Source: Jeotgalibacillus aurantiacus (GTDB taxonomy: Bacteria > Bacillota > Bacilli > Bacillales > Jeotgalibacillaceae). From it: DNA of 64,000 bases. Where the stretch lies: contig NZ_JACNMS010000001.1 of the NCBI RefSeq assembly GCF_020595125.1, positions 558,001 through 622,000 on the forward strand, in the 5' to 3' direction. The position numbers and the translations under genes are program-made. Under the pieces are notes generated by a model. That model worked only from the letters and a program-made list of their open reading frames with translations, was not told where the DNA came from and searched no databases. Each line of letters starts with the position of its first letter. Position 1 is the stretch's first letter. Below are positions 16,327-25,128 of this stretch, one piece after another.

Positions 16327-17353
16327 AATCCTTCTTCCTGAAATAAGTCAGCGCCAGCGCACCAACAAGAATACCACCTTTAATAATATCCTGTGCATAA
16401 TACGGCACATTCATCATCGTTAACCCGTTTAACAGGATACCGATAATAATCGCCCCGATAAACGTACCAATGACATTCGGCTTCCCTGCGCCAAACACAG
16501 AATAACCGATCAATGCAGCAGCCACTCCGTCCATGAGCAGCGGATCACCTGCTGAAACCTGCCCCGTTCCGATACGGGCAGCAAGCACAATGCCGGCCAA
16601 TGCAGCAAACACACCACTGATCACGTATGCATAAGTACGGTAACGGTTTACCGGAACACCGGAAAGTCGCGCTGCCTCCTTGTTGCCTCCCGTAATATAG
16701 AACAGACGGCCGGCACGGGTATACTGCAGGAATAAATGAACAAGTGCCACAATCACGACCATCAGAATAACCGGAAACGGGATATTAAAAATTTCACCCT
16801 GCCCGATAAACTGAAAAGCGGGAATAAAAATACCCGGTGCCGTCCCGCTGCCATCCGGAAGCGGCATATTGCTGTAAATGGAGTAACCCTTTGTATACGT
16901 TAAATGGACGCCGTTAATGATATACATGACGGCAAGCGTCCCGATTAAATCAGGAATTCTGATTTTTACAGTAATGAAAGCATTCAGCAGCCCAATTAAT
17001 GCGCCTAAAATCAAGGGCACAATGAGGACGACCAACAGCTCCTGGCTGTACCAGACGAGCAGTGCACCACTCGCTACTGTTGCCAGACTGACTGTTGAAC
17101 CTACCGATAAATCAAATCCACCTACAATCATCGAAAAAGTGACCCCGATCGCAACAAGCGTCACGATCGAAATCGACCTTAAAATCTCAGTAATGTTGCC
17201 ATAAGTTAAAAACTGTTCATTCGTTAAGCTGAAAATAAGGATTATCAGCGCCAGTGCAAGGATGGTGCCGAATTTCATAAAGAAGTTGACGATCCGCTCC
17301 TTTTTACTGATGGTGTCCTGCTGCGGATAATCGCTGATATTTAGCTGTTTCAT
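16325..17353 (-). CDS. Sugar-type ABC transporter permease (RbsC family), putative methylthioribose importer
   Basis: A 342-residue membrane permease of the ribose/galactose family (BPD_transp_2), with about eight to ten helices and the conserved GGFDLSVGSTVSLATVASGAL segment (about 80-100) and a GVAAALIGYSVFGAG region (about 280). It moves the substrate together with the upstream ATPase and binding lipoprotein. The start at 17353 is preferred because GGAGG is about 8 nt upstream; an ATG two codons earlier is too close. It overlaps the ATPase gene by 50 nt. Location downstream of mtnK-mtnA suggests methylthioribose as substrate. Confidence 0.85.
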   Translation of the reverse strand: MKQLNISDYPQQDTISKKERIVNFFMKFGTILALALIILIFSLTNEQFLTYGNITEILRSISIVTLVAIGVTFSMIVGGFDLSVGSTVSLATVASGALLVWYSQELLVVLIVPLILGALIGLLNAFITVKIRIPDLIGTLAVMYIINGVHLTYTKGYSIYSNMPLPDGSGTAPGIFIPAFQFIGQGEIFNIPFPVILMVVIVALVHLFLQYTRAGRLFYITGGNKEAARLSGVPVNRYRTYAYVISGVFAALAGIVLAARIGTGQVSAGDPLLMDGVAAALIGYSVFGAGKPNVIGTFIGAIIIGILLNGLTMMNVPYYAQDIIKGGILVGALALTYFRKKD

Positions 17354-18845
17354 CGGCATTCCCTCCTGTTGCTGCGGTCATCAGGCGCTCCTGAGTCGCC
17401 TCCTGATTTGTTACTTCATCGACGATTTCCCCATCTGCCATCACCAGAATCCGGTCAGCAATTTGCAAAAGCTCGTCAAATTCACTTGTAAAATAAATAA
17501 TGCCTTTTCCCTGATCTGCCAGTGATGTGATCAGGCGGAACACATCATTTTTTGCCCCTACATCAATTCCCTTTGTCGGCTCATCAAAAATAAAAACGTC
17601 ACTGTCTCTATTCAGCCATTTGCCGATTGAGACTTTTTGCTGATTCCCGCCGCTCAAATGCTTAAGAAGGGCTTTGGGTGAGGAAGCAACGATGCCAAGG
17701 TCTTTGATCTGGTCAAGCGCAGTCGTTTTCTCTTTGGAACGGCTGATCCATCCAGCTTTTGTATAAGATTCGAGAGCCGGGAGTGACAGGTTCTCCTGAA
17801 CAGAAAAGTCAATTAAAATACCACTTTTGCGGCGCTCTTCAGGGATAAAGGAAATACCGGCCTTTACAGCATGTCGGGGATTTTTGATTGCTTGCTTCTT
17901 CCCATTTACGCTCCAATCACCCTTCGCACCGGATGCACCAAACAGAGCGTTCGCGGTTTCTGACTTTCCTGCTCCCACCAGTCCTGCGATGCCTAAAATT
18001 TCACCTGATCTTACTGAAAGATCGATGGTCTTGTCCGTCTCCGGCACCTCAAGTCCTTTGACCTCAAGCGCTATTTTACTGCTGAAGCCGCGCTGCTGAT
18101 AGTCCGCTTTGTGCAGCTGTCTGCCGAGCATCGTCTGAATAATTTCTTCAGTGGATACTGCACCTGTTTGATGAACAGCTACCACTTTCCCGTCACGCAT
18201 AATCGTCATCCGATCAGCAATCTGATGAATTTCATTCATACGGTGAGAAATATAGATCATTGCAATGCCCTGTTTCTTCAATTCACTAATCACGTGAAAC
18301 AATTTAGCTGTTTCGTTTTCACTTAGAGGAGCAGTTGGTTCATCGAAAATGATCAGCTTTGCATTGGAGGCAATCGCTCTCGCCAGCAAAATCATCTGTT
18401 TTTCAGATAAGCTGCAGTTCTCGACAAGTCTGTTTAATGGGATTTTTGTTTGCACTTTTTCAAGACGCTCTTCCGCCAGCTGCTTCCTTTTGCGCCAGCT
18501 GATTGGCTTCAGGTTTTTGCCTTCTACCGTTACATCCAATGTGACATTCTCAGCGACTGACAGGTTTTGAATCAGTGCCGTATCTACCTCCTGAACGACA
18601 ATCGCAATGCCTTTTCTCTGCGAATCGGCAGGCTCTGTAAAATGAACATCCTCACCGTTTACGAGAATGGCTCCCCCATCCTTTTCATAATCACCGGATA
18701 AAATTTTGACCAAGGTGCTCTTCCCGGCACCATTTACACCGAGAAGGGCATGAACTTCGCCAGGCTCAACGGAGAAGTCCACCTGTTTTAACACCTTTAC
18801 GGGACCAAATGATTTCGTCAGCTGTTGAACCTGTAGATAACTCAT
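17304..18845 (-). CDS. Sugar-type ABC transporter ATPase, two ABC domains (RbsA family)
   Basis: A 513-residue ATPase with two ABC cassettes. The first has Walker A GVNGAGKST (about 37), CSLSEKQ signature and LIIFDEPT; the second has a degenerate Walker A GLVGAGKSE (about 290), LSGGNQQK and VFIFDEPTKGID. This asymmetry is normal for RbsA/MglA proteins. The start at 18845 overlaps the binding-protein stop in ATGA and has GGAGGCG upstream; a longer in-frame start lacks a site. It is coupled to both neighbours and probably powers methylthioribose uptake. Confidence 0.88.
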   Translation of the reverse strand: MSYLQVQQLTKSFGPVKVLKQVDFSVEPGEVHALLGVNGAGKSTLVKILSGDYEKDGGAILVNGEDVHFTEPADSQRKGIAIVVQEVDTALIQNLSVAENVTLDVTVEGKNLKPISWRKRKQLAEERLEKVQTKIPLNRLVENCSLSEKQMILLARAIASNAKLIIFDEPTAPLSENETAKLFHVISELKKQGIAMIYISHRMNEIHQIADRMTIMRDGKVVAVHQTGAVSTEEIIQTMLGRQLHKADYQQRGFSSKIALEVKGLEVPETDKTIDLSVRSGEILGIAGLVGAGKSETANALFGASGAKGDWSVNGKKQAIKNPRHAVKAGISFIPEERRKSGILIDFSVQENLSLPALESYTKAGWISRSKEKTTALDQIKDLGIVASSPKALLKHLSGGNQQKVSIGKWLNRDSDVFIFDEPTKGIDVGAKNDVFRLITSLADQGKGIIYFTSEFDELLQIADRILVMADGEIVDEVTNQEATQERLMTAATGGNADETAKYQRLSAAGHHQ

Positions 18846-19984
18846 TGTGCGTTTTTCGCCTCCAGTGCGTCCATCCATGGGGAACGCGCTACATTCGGTG
18901 AGCCCCATCCCTCAATAAATTCTCCAACGTTCGCCATCGTCACCGGCTCATCCGGCAGATCACTTACATTGACGACAGAAGGATCAAGCGAATAGATGGA
19001 TGGTGTTTCTTCTCCGGCGATTTTCTGATAAAGGAATCGCACCTGAACGGCCGCTACCTCAGCAGGATCCGTTGCTGCCGTCGTCACCCACGGACTGTTT
19101 TCAGCCTGCATGATCTGAAGGTCCTCATCACTTAAATCAATGCCATAAACCTTGATCTCATCGCGTCCCGCCTGCTGAATCGCACGTGTAACACCTTTAG
19201 CGAATTCATCATATGGTGCAAAAACAGCATCGATTGAGCCTTCCTCAGGATACTTCTTCAAAACAGCTTCCATCTGGCTTTGTGAGTCAAGTGCTGTATT
19301 GTTGCTTACACTTCCAAAACGCGCGATTTCCTTCACATTCGGATAATGCTCTAAAAACGCTTCATAAATCACGTTACGTCTTTCCATCGGCGTGAACCCG
19401 CCTGCCCATACATAAACGATATTTCCTTCTCCATCAATATCCTGTGCCATTTTCTTCAGCGTACCCCAGGCAAGACTGTAGTCATCCTGACTAATCGAGG
19501 TCACACCCTCAAGTGAAATGTCATTGTCAAACGTGACAACGGGAATTCCCTTATCCAGTGCTTCCTGAACACCAGGATTCAGTGCTTCTGCACGACCATG
19601 GTCAATCAGAATGCCATCAACTCCCTGATTAATCGCTGTCTGAAGGTGGTTGGCCATTTTTGACAGATCATTACTCGCGTTGTAAACCTGAACCTCTCCA
19701 CCAAACTTGGCGATTTGAGATTCAAGTCCGCTTACATACTGAGATGCGAACGTTCCTGTAGAGAATTCCATGATCGCCGCAATTTTAAGTGGTTGATCTA
19801 CTGCTTCCGGAATGTCAGCCGTTGCACCCTGTGAGGACTGCTCCTCTGTATTATCTGTTTCTGCTTCCGCCACTTCTGTATCTGCCGGCGGTTCTTCCTC
19901 TGTTTGTGAAGAAGGCTGTTGGTTGGTGCAGGCTGCCAGCGCCAGCGTGAAAATAAGTAAGAGTAAAAGTGCTGTTTTTTTCAT
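18842..19984 (-). CDS. Sugar-binding lipoprotein of the ABC importer
   Basis: A 380-residue periplasmic-binding-protein family member (Peripla_BP_4) with a lipoprotein signal; the lipobox LAAC puts the acylated Cys near residue 19. A Glu/Thr-rich linker (about 20-60) tethers the domain, which begins LKIAAIMEFSTGTFASQYVSGLE. AAGGAGAAAAGAAC precedes the ATG. It lies 82 bp after mtnA in the same direction with only a weak 5-bp hairpin between them, so read-through from the S-box operon is plausible. Sugar-type family plus mtn context suggests methylthioribose; ribose or another pentose is the alternative. Confidence 0.83.
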   Translation of the reverse strand: MKKTALLLLLIFTLALAACTNQQPSSQTEEEPPADTEVAEAETDNTEEQSSQGATADIPEAVDQPLKIAAIMEFSTGTFASQYVSGLESQIAKFGGEVQVYNASNDLSKMANHLQTAINQGVDGILIDHGRAEALNPGVQEALDKGIPVVTFDNDISLEGVTSISQDDYSLAWGTLKKMAQDIDGEGNIVYVWAGGFTPMERRNVIYEAFLEHYPNVKEIARFGSVSNNTALDSQSQMEAVLKKYPEEGSIDAVFAPYDEFAKGVTRAIQQAGRDEIKVYGIDLSDEDLQIMQAENSPWVTTAATDPAEVAAVQVRFLYQKIAGEETPSIYSLDPSVVNVSDLPDEPVTMANVGEFIEGWGSPNVARSPWMDALEAKNAQ

Positions 19985-20066
19985 GTTCTTTTCTCCTTTA
20001 AAAGGTTAATTGATTAAAGTATCAGGCGGCACAGGCCCTGAAAAAGAATCCCATCCCGTGCTATTG

Positions 20067-21110
20067 TTAAAATAATTTTTGTAATTCCTGCTGATAATCT
20101 CCTCTGATCACGCCTTTTTCGGTAATGATGGCAGTAATCAGTTCGTTTGGCGTGACGTCAAACGAGGGGTTAAATACCTGAACGCCTTCCGGGGCAATGC
20201 GCTGACCTCCAAGATGCGTAACCTCTTCCGCTTTGCGCTCTTCAATCACGATGTCCTCTCCGGTTGCTGTATCCAGATCAATCGTAGATAAAGGTGCTGC
20301 GATGTAGAACGGAATGTCGTGGGCTTTTGCCAAAAGCGCAAGGCCGTATGTGCCGATTTTATTCGCCGTATCTCCATTTGCCGTAATCCGGTCAGCGCCT
20401 ACAATAATCGCATCGATATTTTTCGTTTTCAGCACGTGGGCAGCCATATTATCCGTAATCAGCGTGACGTCAATATCAGCCTGCTGAAGCTCCCATGCCG
20501 TCAGTCTCGCTCCCTGTAAAACGGGTCTCGTTTCTGTCGCATAGACGTGGATTTCATTACCACGTTCCTTTGCAATGTAAAATGCGCCGAGTGCTGTACC
20601 ATATTTAGAGGTTGCGATTGCACCCGTATTACAGTGGGTTAACACATTGGCTCCCTCGGGTAAAAGAGAATAGCCGTTTTCCCCGATCAGGCGGCACGTT
20701 TCCTCGTCCTCGCGCTGGATGGCAATTGCCTCAAGCTCGAGTTTACCTTTGATCGAAGGAATCGTTGACTGCTGCTCAGCCACCCGCACAAGCCGGTGAA
20801 GCGCCCATGCAAGATTGACCGCTGTAGGGCGTGCAGAGTTGAGATAGTCTGCCGTCTTCTTTAAGCTTTGTAACAGTTCTTCCGTTGTTTCTGCTTCACT
20901 ATTTTTCGCCCATAGCGCAAGACCATAAGCAGCTGTAATGCCAATCGCCGGAGCTCCGCGTACCTTCAGCTCAACGATGGCATCCCATACATCTTCTGCT
21001 GTCGTTAAAAAAATATATTCCACACTTCCAGGAAGCTTTTGCTGATTCAACAGCTTGATTGATTCACCTTCCCAGATGACCGGTTTAATAAAATCCTGCT
21101 TGACTGTCAT
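20067..21110 (-). CDS. mtnA: S-methyl-5-thioribose-1-phosphate isomerase
   Basis: A 347-residue enzyme converting methylthioribose-1-phosphate to methylthioribulose-1-phosphate in methionine salvage. Family signatures seen: [16 protein letters not shown] (about 50), [11 protein letters not shown] (about 95), [11 protein letters not shown] with the catalytic Cys (about 160) and VGADRI with the catalytic Asp (about 240). The start at 21110 overlaps the mtnK stop in ATGA and has AAGGAG upstream; an N-terminal extension in the same frame is not conserved. It belongs to the leftward S-box operon. Confidence 0.95.
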   Translation of the reverse strand: MTVKQDFIKPVIWEGESIKLLNQQKLPGSVEYIFLTTAEDVWDAIVELKVRGAPAIGITAAYGLALWAKNSEAETTEELLQSLKKTADYLNSARPTAVNLAWALHRLVRVAEQQSTIPSIKGKLELEAIAIQREDEETCRLIGENGYSLLPEGANVLTHCNTGAIATSKYGTALGAFYIAKERGNEIHVYATETRPVLQGARLTAWELQQADIDVTLITDNMAAHVLKTKNIDAIIVGADRITANGDTANKIGTYGLALLAKAHDIPFYIAAPLSTIDLDTATGEDIVIEERKAEEVTHLGGQRIAPEGVQVFNPSFDVTPNELITAIITEKGVIRGDYQQELQKLF

Positions 21111-22324
21111 GGCTGCACCAGCTCCTTTAAGTAAGCAGTCCAGTCTGATGGAGATTGCCACTGCTGACGGTTAAAAATCAAGTGACGGCCGGTCTCGATC
21201 GCGCGTTTTTGAGCACGAAGTCTCGACTCATCATCCTCAATCCCGTCAATGTCCTCTACATGAGCAAGACCTATAATGCGGCGAATCGTTTTACAGCCTG
21301 CGAAGCCAAGCGTATCCTGCCAGATTTTCTTCACAATGTAATCAGCATATTCATCTGACTTGTAGCGTTCTTCCACTGCATGCTCTTTCAGCAGCTCACG
21401 GTAGCGCTGCTCAAACACTGCCCACGTTTGTTCGATTGCCTCAAGCAGATAAGCACTGATTTCCTGACGATCTCCCTCTGAAGAACGCTCCTGCTGGGCA
21501 ATAAAGTTCAGCGTAAGATTGGCCAAAAATGCGCCGGCATCAAACCCGGCAGGTCCAAAAAAAGCGAATTCCGGATCAATGACTTTCGTTTCGCCACTTG
21601 TGACAAATACACTGCCCGTATGGAGATCACCATGCAGCAGTGCCTCACCCTCCGTCAGGAATTGTTTTTTCAATTTTGCGACTTCAAAAAGCAGAGCATC
21701 GTCCTGCCAAAGCTCATTTACCGTCTCCTCAAGAGTTTCAGCGTATGAATTGGATTCAGCGTTGAAGTAAGGATCCGTGAATACGAGCTTTTCTGTAATA
21801 TCACACAGATCAGGATTCACAAATTGACGCGCCAGCTTCTTCTTCTCAACCGGCCCAAGTGCCTCGTCCGAAGAATGGAAAAGCGTCTCTGCAAGATACC
21901 GTCCAATGTGCTCCGCAAGATTCACATAACGGTTCCCTTCAATCAGGCCTTTCCGCAAAATCACATAATCAGACAGATCCTCCATGACCGTAATCGCAAA
22001 CGTGTCATCATAGTCGTACACTTCAGGCACAAGATGAGGGACATGCTTTGCCGCCTCCTGCAGTGCCTGCCGCTCAATCCGCGCACGGTCCAGTGACAGC
22101 GGCCAGCTTTCCCCTACCACTTTTGCATATGGCAATGCCTGCTTCACCACAATGGATCGATCTGTCGTGTTGTCACGAACGATAAACACATAATTTAAAT
22201 TTCCATCACCGACCTCTTTGCAGTCAGCTTCCTTGCGATCTTTAATGAATCCTTTTTGCTCTAAGTAAACGAGGACTGATTCCTCTGTAAATGGCTGATA
22301 CGTTTTTTCCTGCAGTACTGTCAT
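21107..22324 (-). CDS. mtnK: S-methyl-5-thioribose kinase
   Basis: A 405-residue cytoplasmic kinase that phosphorylates methylthioribose. The aminoglycoside-phosphotransferase fold is shown by the ATP-binding N-lobe ([15 protein letters not shown], about 40-60), the catalytic loop [13 protein letters not shown] (about 230-245) and the metal-binding [15 protein letters not shown] (about 250). The start at 22324 has AAAGGAGAGAA; a longer frame to 22369 would overlap the upstream gene. It follows the Mo enzyme after 16 bp and couples to mtnA. Confidence 0.95.
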   Translation of the reverse strand: MTVLQEKTYQPFTEESVLVYLEQKGFIKDRKEADCKEVGDGNLNYVFIVRDNTTDRSIVVKQALPYAKVVGESWPLSLDRARIERQALQEAAKHVPHLVPEVYDYDDTFAITVMEDLSDYVILRKGLIEGNRYVNLAEHIGRYLAETLFHSSDEALGPVEKKKLARQFVNPDLCDITEKLVFTDPYFNAESNSYAETLEETVNELWQDDALLFEVAKLKKQFLTEGEALLHGDLHTGSVFVTSGETKVIDPEFAFFGPAGFDAGAFLANLTLNFIAQQERSSEGDRQEISAYLLEAIEQTWAVFEQRYRELLKEHAVEERYKSDEYADYIVKKIWQDTLGFAGCKTIRRIIGLAHVEDIDGIEDDESRLRAQKRAIETGRHLIFNRQQWQSPSDWTAYLKELVQP

Positions 22325-22340
22325 GATGCGATTCTCTCCT

Positions 22341-23003
22341 TTAATCAAATTCTTTTTTATGCCATTCATCCTCCGGAATATCTAAATCCTCTCCGGAAAA
22401 ACGCTCTTCTTCAAATACATCTCCATAATTATGAAAACCATTACGCTCCCAAAAGCCGGGGCGATCCTCTGTCAGAAACTCAATGCCTCTGATCCACTTC
22501 ACACTCTTCCAGAAATACAAATGTGGAACGATCAGACGGAAAGGATAACCGTGCTTTGGCGTTAAAGGCTTACCGTCATAAGAGTGTGCAAGGAGAATGT
22601 CCTCCTTCAGTAAATCCTCAATCGGCAAATTCGTCTCATAATCATAGTCGCCGTAAATCATCACGTGGCGTACGTTTTCTGGAATCTCAACGTCTTTCAA
22701 CAGCTCGCGAATCGTCACACCCGTAAACGCATTATCAAACTTCGACCACCTCGTTACACAGTGAATATCTTTGACAATCGTCGTCTGAGGAAGGTTTAAT
22801 AATTCGTCATATGTAAAGCGTTTCTCTTTTATACCATTTCCAAAAAGGCGGAAATCCCAAAGCTTGAGATCGTATTCCGGCACCTCACCCTCATGAAGAA
22901 TCGGAAACTTTTCCGTCAGGGTCTGCCCCGGTGGCAGGCGGCCTCCATATGTGTCTTTTTGTACGGGCGGCTTTGCTTTTTTTAAACGCTCTGCTTTTCC
23001 CAT
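22341..23003 (-). CDS. Sulfite-oxidase-like molybdopterin oxidoreductase
   Basis: A 220-residue protein consisting of a single oxidoreductase molybdopterin domain (about 55-195). The conserved IHCVTRWSKFDN carries the Cys that would bind molybdenum (near residue 95), followed by GDYDYETNLPIED and PLTPKHGYPFRLIVPHLYFWKSVKWIRGIEF. It lacks a Tat signal, a haem domain and the dimerisation domain of full sulfite oxidases, like B. subtilis YuiH. The start at 23003 has AAAGGAG; an upstream frame is ignored. It is the first gene under an S-box riboswitch, so a role in sulfur compound oxidation or reduction linked to methionine is likely, but the substrate is unknown. Confidence 0.85.
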   Translation of the reverse strand: MGKAERLKKAKPPVQKDTYGGRLPPGQTLTEKFPILHEGEVPEYDLKLWDFRLFGNGIKEKRFTYDELLNLPQTTIVKDIHCVTRWSKFDNAFTGVTIRELLKDVEIPENVRHVMIYGDYDYETNLPIEDLLKEDILLAHSYDGKPLTPKHGYPFRLIVPHLYFWKSVKWIRGIEFLTEDRPGFWERNGFHNYGDVFEEERFSGEDLDIPEDEWHKKEFD

Positions 23004-23032
23004 CCGGCTGCTCCTTTCCTGGTGGATTAACA

Positions 23033-23066
23033 ATAAAAAAGCCTCTTTCCATGATAGAAAGAGGCA
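23033..23066 (-). terminator. S-box riboswitch terminator (leftward)
   Basis: GCCTCTTTC pairs with GAAAGAGGC and is followed by TTTTTT on the minus strand. It is the expression platform of the adjacent S-box. Confidence 0.9.
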
Positions 23067-23082
23067 GAATAAATCGGATTCG

Positions 23083-23211
23083 ACCTCTTATCTCTCAGAC
23101 AAAAAATGTCTGTTGGATGTAGCACCGTGTCCCTGTTACCAAAATGGTAAACAGGGCCGGTTGCCGGGCTTCACAGGGCCAATTCCCTCAGCCAACTCTC
23201 GATAAGAGAAG
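23083..23211 (-). promoter_or_regulatory. SAM-I (S-box) riboswitch, leftward, mtnKA operon
   Basis: On the minus strand the aptamer shows P1 (CTTATC / GATAAG), GAGAGTTGGCTGAGGGA, the conserved GAAGCCCGGCAACC, a long P3 hairpin and GGTGCTACATCC. The terminator at 23033-23066 follows. High SAM should stop transcription of the Mo enzyme, mtnK, mtnA and perhaps the ABC importer. Confidence 0.95.
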
Positions 23212-23256
23212 GTATTCAGTTGGTGTTTTCTGGTTCATTTGAAATTCATAATTGCA

Positions 23257-23286
23257 AGTTTACGGAATAGGATTCCATTTTGTCAA
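23257..23286 (-). promoter_or_regulatory. Promoter of the leftward S-box operon
   Basis: On the minus strand TTGACA and TAAACT are 18 bp apart, just upstream of the S-box aptamer. Confidence 0.7.
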
Positions 23287-23323
23287 CGCATTTTTTAAAT
23301 AAAAAATTTTTTCTGAAAAGTTA

Positions 23324-23352
23324 TTGACCTGCACAATTTTTTTTGCGATAAT
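23324..23352 (+). promoter_or_regulatory. Promoter of the rightward S-box operon
   Basis: TTGACC (23324) and GATAAT (23347) are 17 bp apart, about 40 bp before the rightward S-box aptamer. Confidence 0.7.
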
Positions 23353-23390
23353 TCGAAACATGAATTTAATTCCAACTGAATACGTATGAA

Positions 23391-23503
23391 CTCTTATAAA
23401 GAGCAGGTGGAGGGACGAGCCCGATGAAACCCGGCAACCTGTTTCAGCTTAACCGCTGATTCAAGGTGCTAATTCTCACAGCAATGGCTGAAGGATAAGA
23501 GGA
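23391..23503 (+). promoter_or_regulatory. SAM-I (S-box) riboswitch, rightward, mtnWXBD operon
   Basis: The aptamer shows CTCTTATAAAGAGCAGGTGGAG at its 5' end, then GATGAAACCCGGCAACC, AAGGTGCTAATTC and the closing GGATAAGAGG. An intrinsic terminator follows at 23522. It controls mtnW and the genes behind it. Confidence 0.95.
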
Positions 23504-23521
23504 AGAACGTTTACTGTAAAT

Positions 23522-23553
23522 GTCCGCTTCCTCTTTTGGAGCGGACTTTTTGT
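23522..23553 (+). terminator. S-box riboswitch terminator (rightward)
   Basis: GTCCGCT pairs with AGCGGAC around TCCTCTTTTGG, followed by TTTTTG. Confidence 0.9.
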
Positions 23554-23566
23554 TTATTCATATTGT

Positions 23567-23653
23567 GATGGGTGAATGAACGCGTATATGGATTTGTCTT
23601 AAACAGGTGGGTGAACGAAGTCAGCTGGATCTTGCTTAGTCAGGTGGGTGAAC
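23567..23653 (+). repeat. Three GGTGGGTGAAC-type repeats in the mtnW leader
   Basis: GATGGGTGAATGAAC (23567), GGTGGGTGAAC (23606) and GGTGGGTGAAC (23643) are 37-39 bp apart. They lie just before the phased array at 23670. No function is known. Confidence 0.5.
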
Positions 23654-23669
23654 AGTGCCGAAGGGATTT

Positions 23670-23852
23670 GTACTGTTTGAGTGAGTTATTGTATCGAATC
23701 AGCTTTTTATTGTACTGTTTCACTGCTTAATTCAATCGAATGAAGATTTTTTTGTACTGATACGACTTCACACCTTCATTTTTGTACTGTTCCTCACCCT
23801 TTTTGTACTGATCCGAATCATATTTGTATCGTTCCAACTTATCATTGTATTG
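23670..23852 (+). repeat. Phased 5+4 core array, GTACTG family
   Basis: Cores of the form TTTTTGTACTG or GTATCG start at 23670, 23691, 23712, 23733, 23754, then after 30 bp at 23784, 23805, 23826 and 23847. All other steps are 21 bp. The 23733 copy (CAATCG) is the most degenerate. The array lies between the S-box terminator and the mtnW ribosome site, so it is part of the mtnW mRNA leader when the riboswitch is open. Confidence 0.85.
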
Positions 23853-23906
23853 TTCAGTCCCCACCGCTCTCAAAATACTGATTTTATCACTGAAAGGATG
23901 CTTATC

Positions 23907-25124
23907 ATGTCTCAGATTACGGCTACATACCTTGTACACGATGCGAAAGGCAACTTAGAGAAAAAGGCAGAGTCGATTGCCCTCGGCTTGACGGTTGGAT
24001 CATGGACCGACCTTCCGGCTGTGGATCAGGAGCAGTTAAAGAAACATAAGGGTGAGGTGCTTTCTGTTCAGGAGGTTCCCGCACTGGAATCAGCTTCTCA
24101 TTTAGGACAACGAAAAGCAGGCCTGATCAAAATTGCGTATCCGGCTGCAAATTTCAGCTCTGATATTCCGGCGATTTTAACAACGATTTTCGGAAAGCTG
24201 TCCCTGGACGGGGAAGTGAAGCTGATTGATATTGAGCTGGACACAGAGCTTGAAAAACAGTTCCCTGGACCACAGTTTGGCATTGAGACCATCAGACAAA
24301 CATTAAATGTTCACGACCGTCCGCTCCTGATGAGCATTTTCAAAGGTATGATCGGACGCGGCACTGATCTTTTTACTGAACAGCTTCGCGCGCAGGCTGC
24401 CGGTGGTGTGGATCTTGTGAAGGATGATGAAATTCTGTTTGACAATCCACTTACACCATTTGAAAAACGGGTGGAACTTGGCGTGCAGGTACTAAACCAA
24501 GAATATGAGCGTTCCGGACACCGTACACTGTATGCAGTCAATCTTTCCGGAAGAACGTTTGATTTAAAAGACAAAGCGAAGCGTGCGGTTGAACTGGGAG
24601 CGAATGCGTTACTATTTAACGTTTTTGCTTACGGTCTTGATACCCTGCAAAGTCTCGCTGAAGACCCGGACATTCATGTGCCGATCATGGCGCACCCTGC
24701 TGTGTCCGGTGCATTGACGGCTTCACCCCTTTACGGTATTTCAAACCAGGTACTGTTAGGTAAGCTGTTGAGACTTGCCGGAGCTGATTTTGTCCTGTTC
24801 CCTTCTCCATACGGCAGTGTGGCTATGGAAAAAAGTGAAACACTGGCGATCAGAGATGCACTTCGCTCTGACAGCAGACTGAAACGGGCATTCCCTGTTC
24901 CATCTGCCGGCATTCACCCCGGACTTGTTCCTCAGCTGATCGAGGACTTTGGCACAGATTCGATTATCAATGCAGGCGGCGGTATTCACGGTCATCCGGA
25001 CGGAGCAGCTGCCGGAGCGAAAGCCTTCCGTGATGCGATTGATGAAGTCGTTGCAGGTGGCAGCCTTCAAACAGCTGCCTCTAAATCTCCGGAGCTTGAA
25101 AAAGCACTGGCACTTTGGGGGTAA
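23907..25124 (+). CDS. mtnW: 2,3-diketo-5-methylthiopentyl-1-phosphate enolase (RuBisCO-like)
   Basis: A 405-residue form IV RuBisCO-like protein that enolises 2,3-diketo-5-methylthiopentyl-1-phosphate in the mtnW/mtnX variant of methionine salvage. Visible family features are [31 protein letters not shown] at the N-terminus, [21 protein letters not shown] (about 170-190) containing the metal-site Lys-Asp-Asp-Glu segment, [20 protein letters not shown] (about 255) and [19 protein letters not shown] (about 355). The start at 23907 ([12 protein letters not shown]) has GAAAGG upstream. It heads the rightward S-box operon, with mtnX 4 bp behind. Confidence 0.95.
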   Translation: MSQITATYLVHDAKGNLEKKAESIALGLTVGSWTDLPAVDQEQLKKHKGEVLSVQEVPALESASHLGQRKAGLIKIAYPAANFSSDIPAILTTIFGKLSLDGEVKLIDIELDTELEKQFPGPQFGIETIRQTLNVHDRPLLMSIFKGMIGRGTDLFTEQLRAQAAGGVDLVKDDEILFDNPLTPFEKRVELGVQVLNQEYERSGHRTLYAVNLSGRTFDLKDKAKRAVELGANALLFNVFAYGLDTLQSLAEDPDIHVPIMAHPAVSGALTASPLYGISNQVLLGKLLRLAGADFVLFPSPYGSVAMEKSETLAIRDALRSDSRLKRAFPVPSAGIHPGLVPQLIEDFGTDSIINAGGGIHGHPDGAAAGAKAFRDAIDEVVAGGSLQTAASKSPELEKALALWG

Positions 25125-25128
25125 AGGC

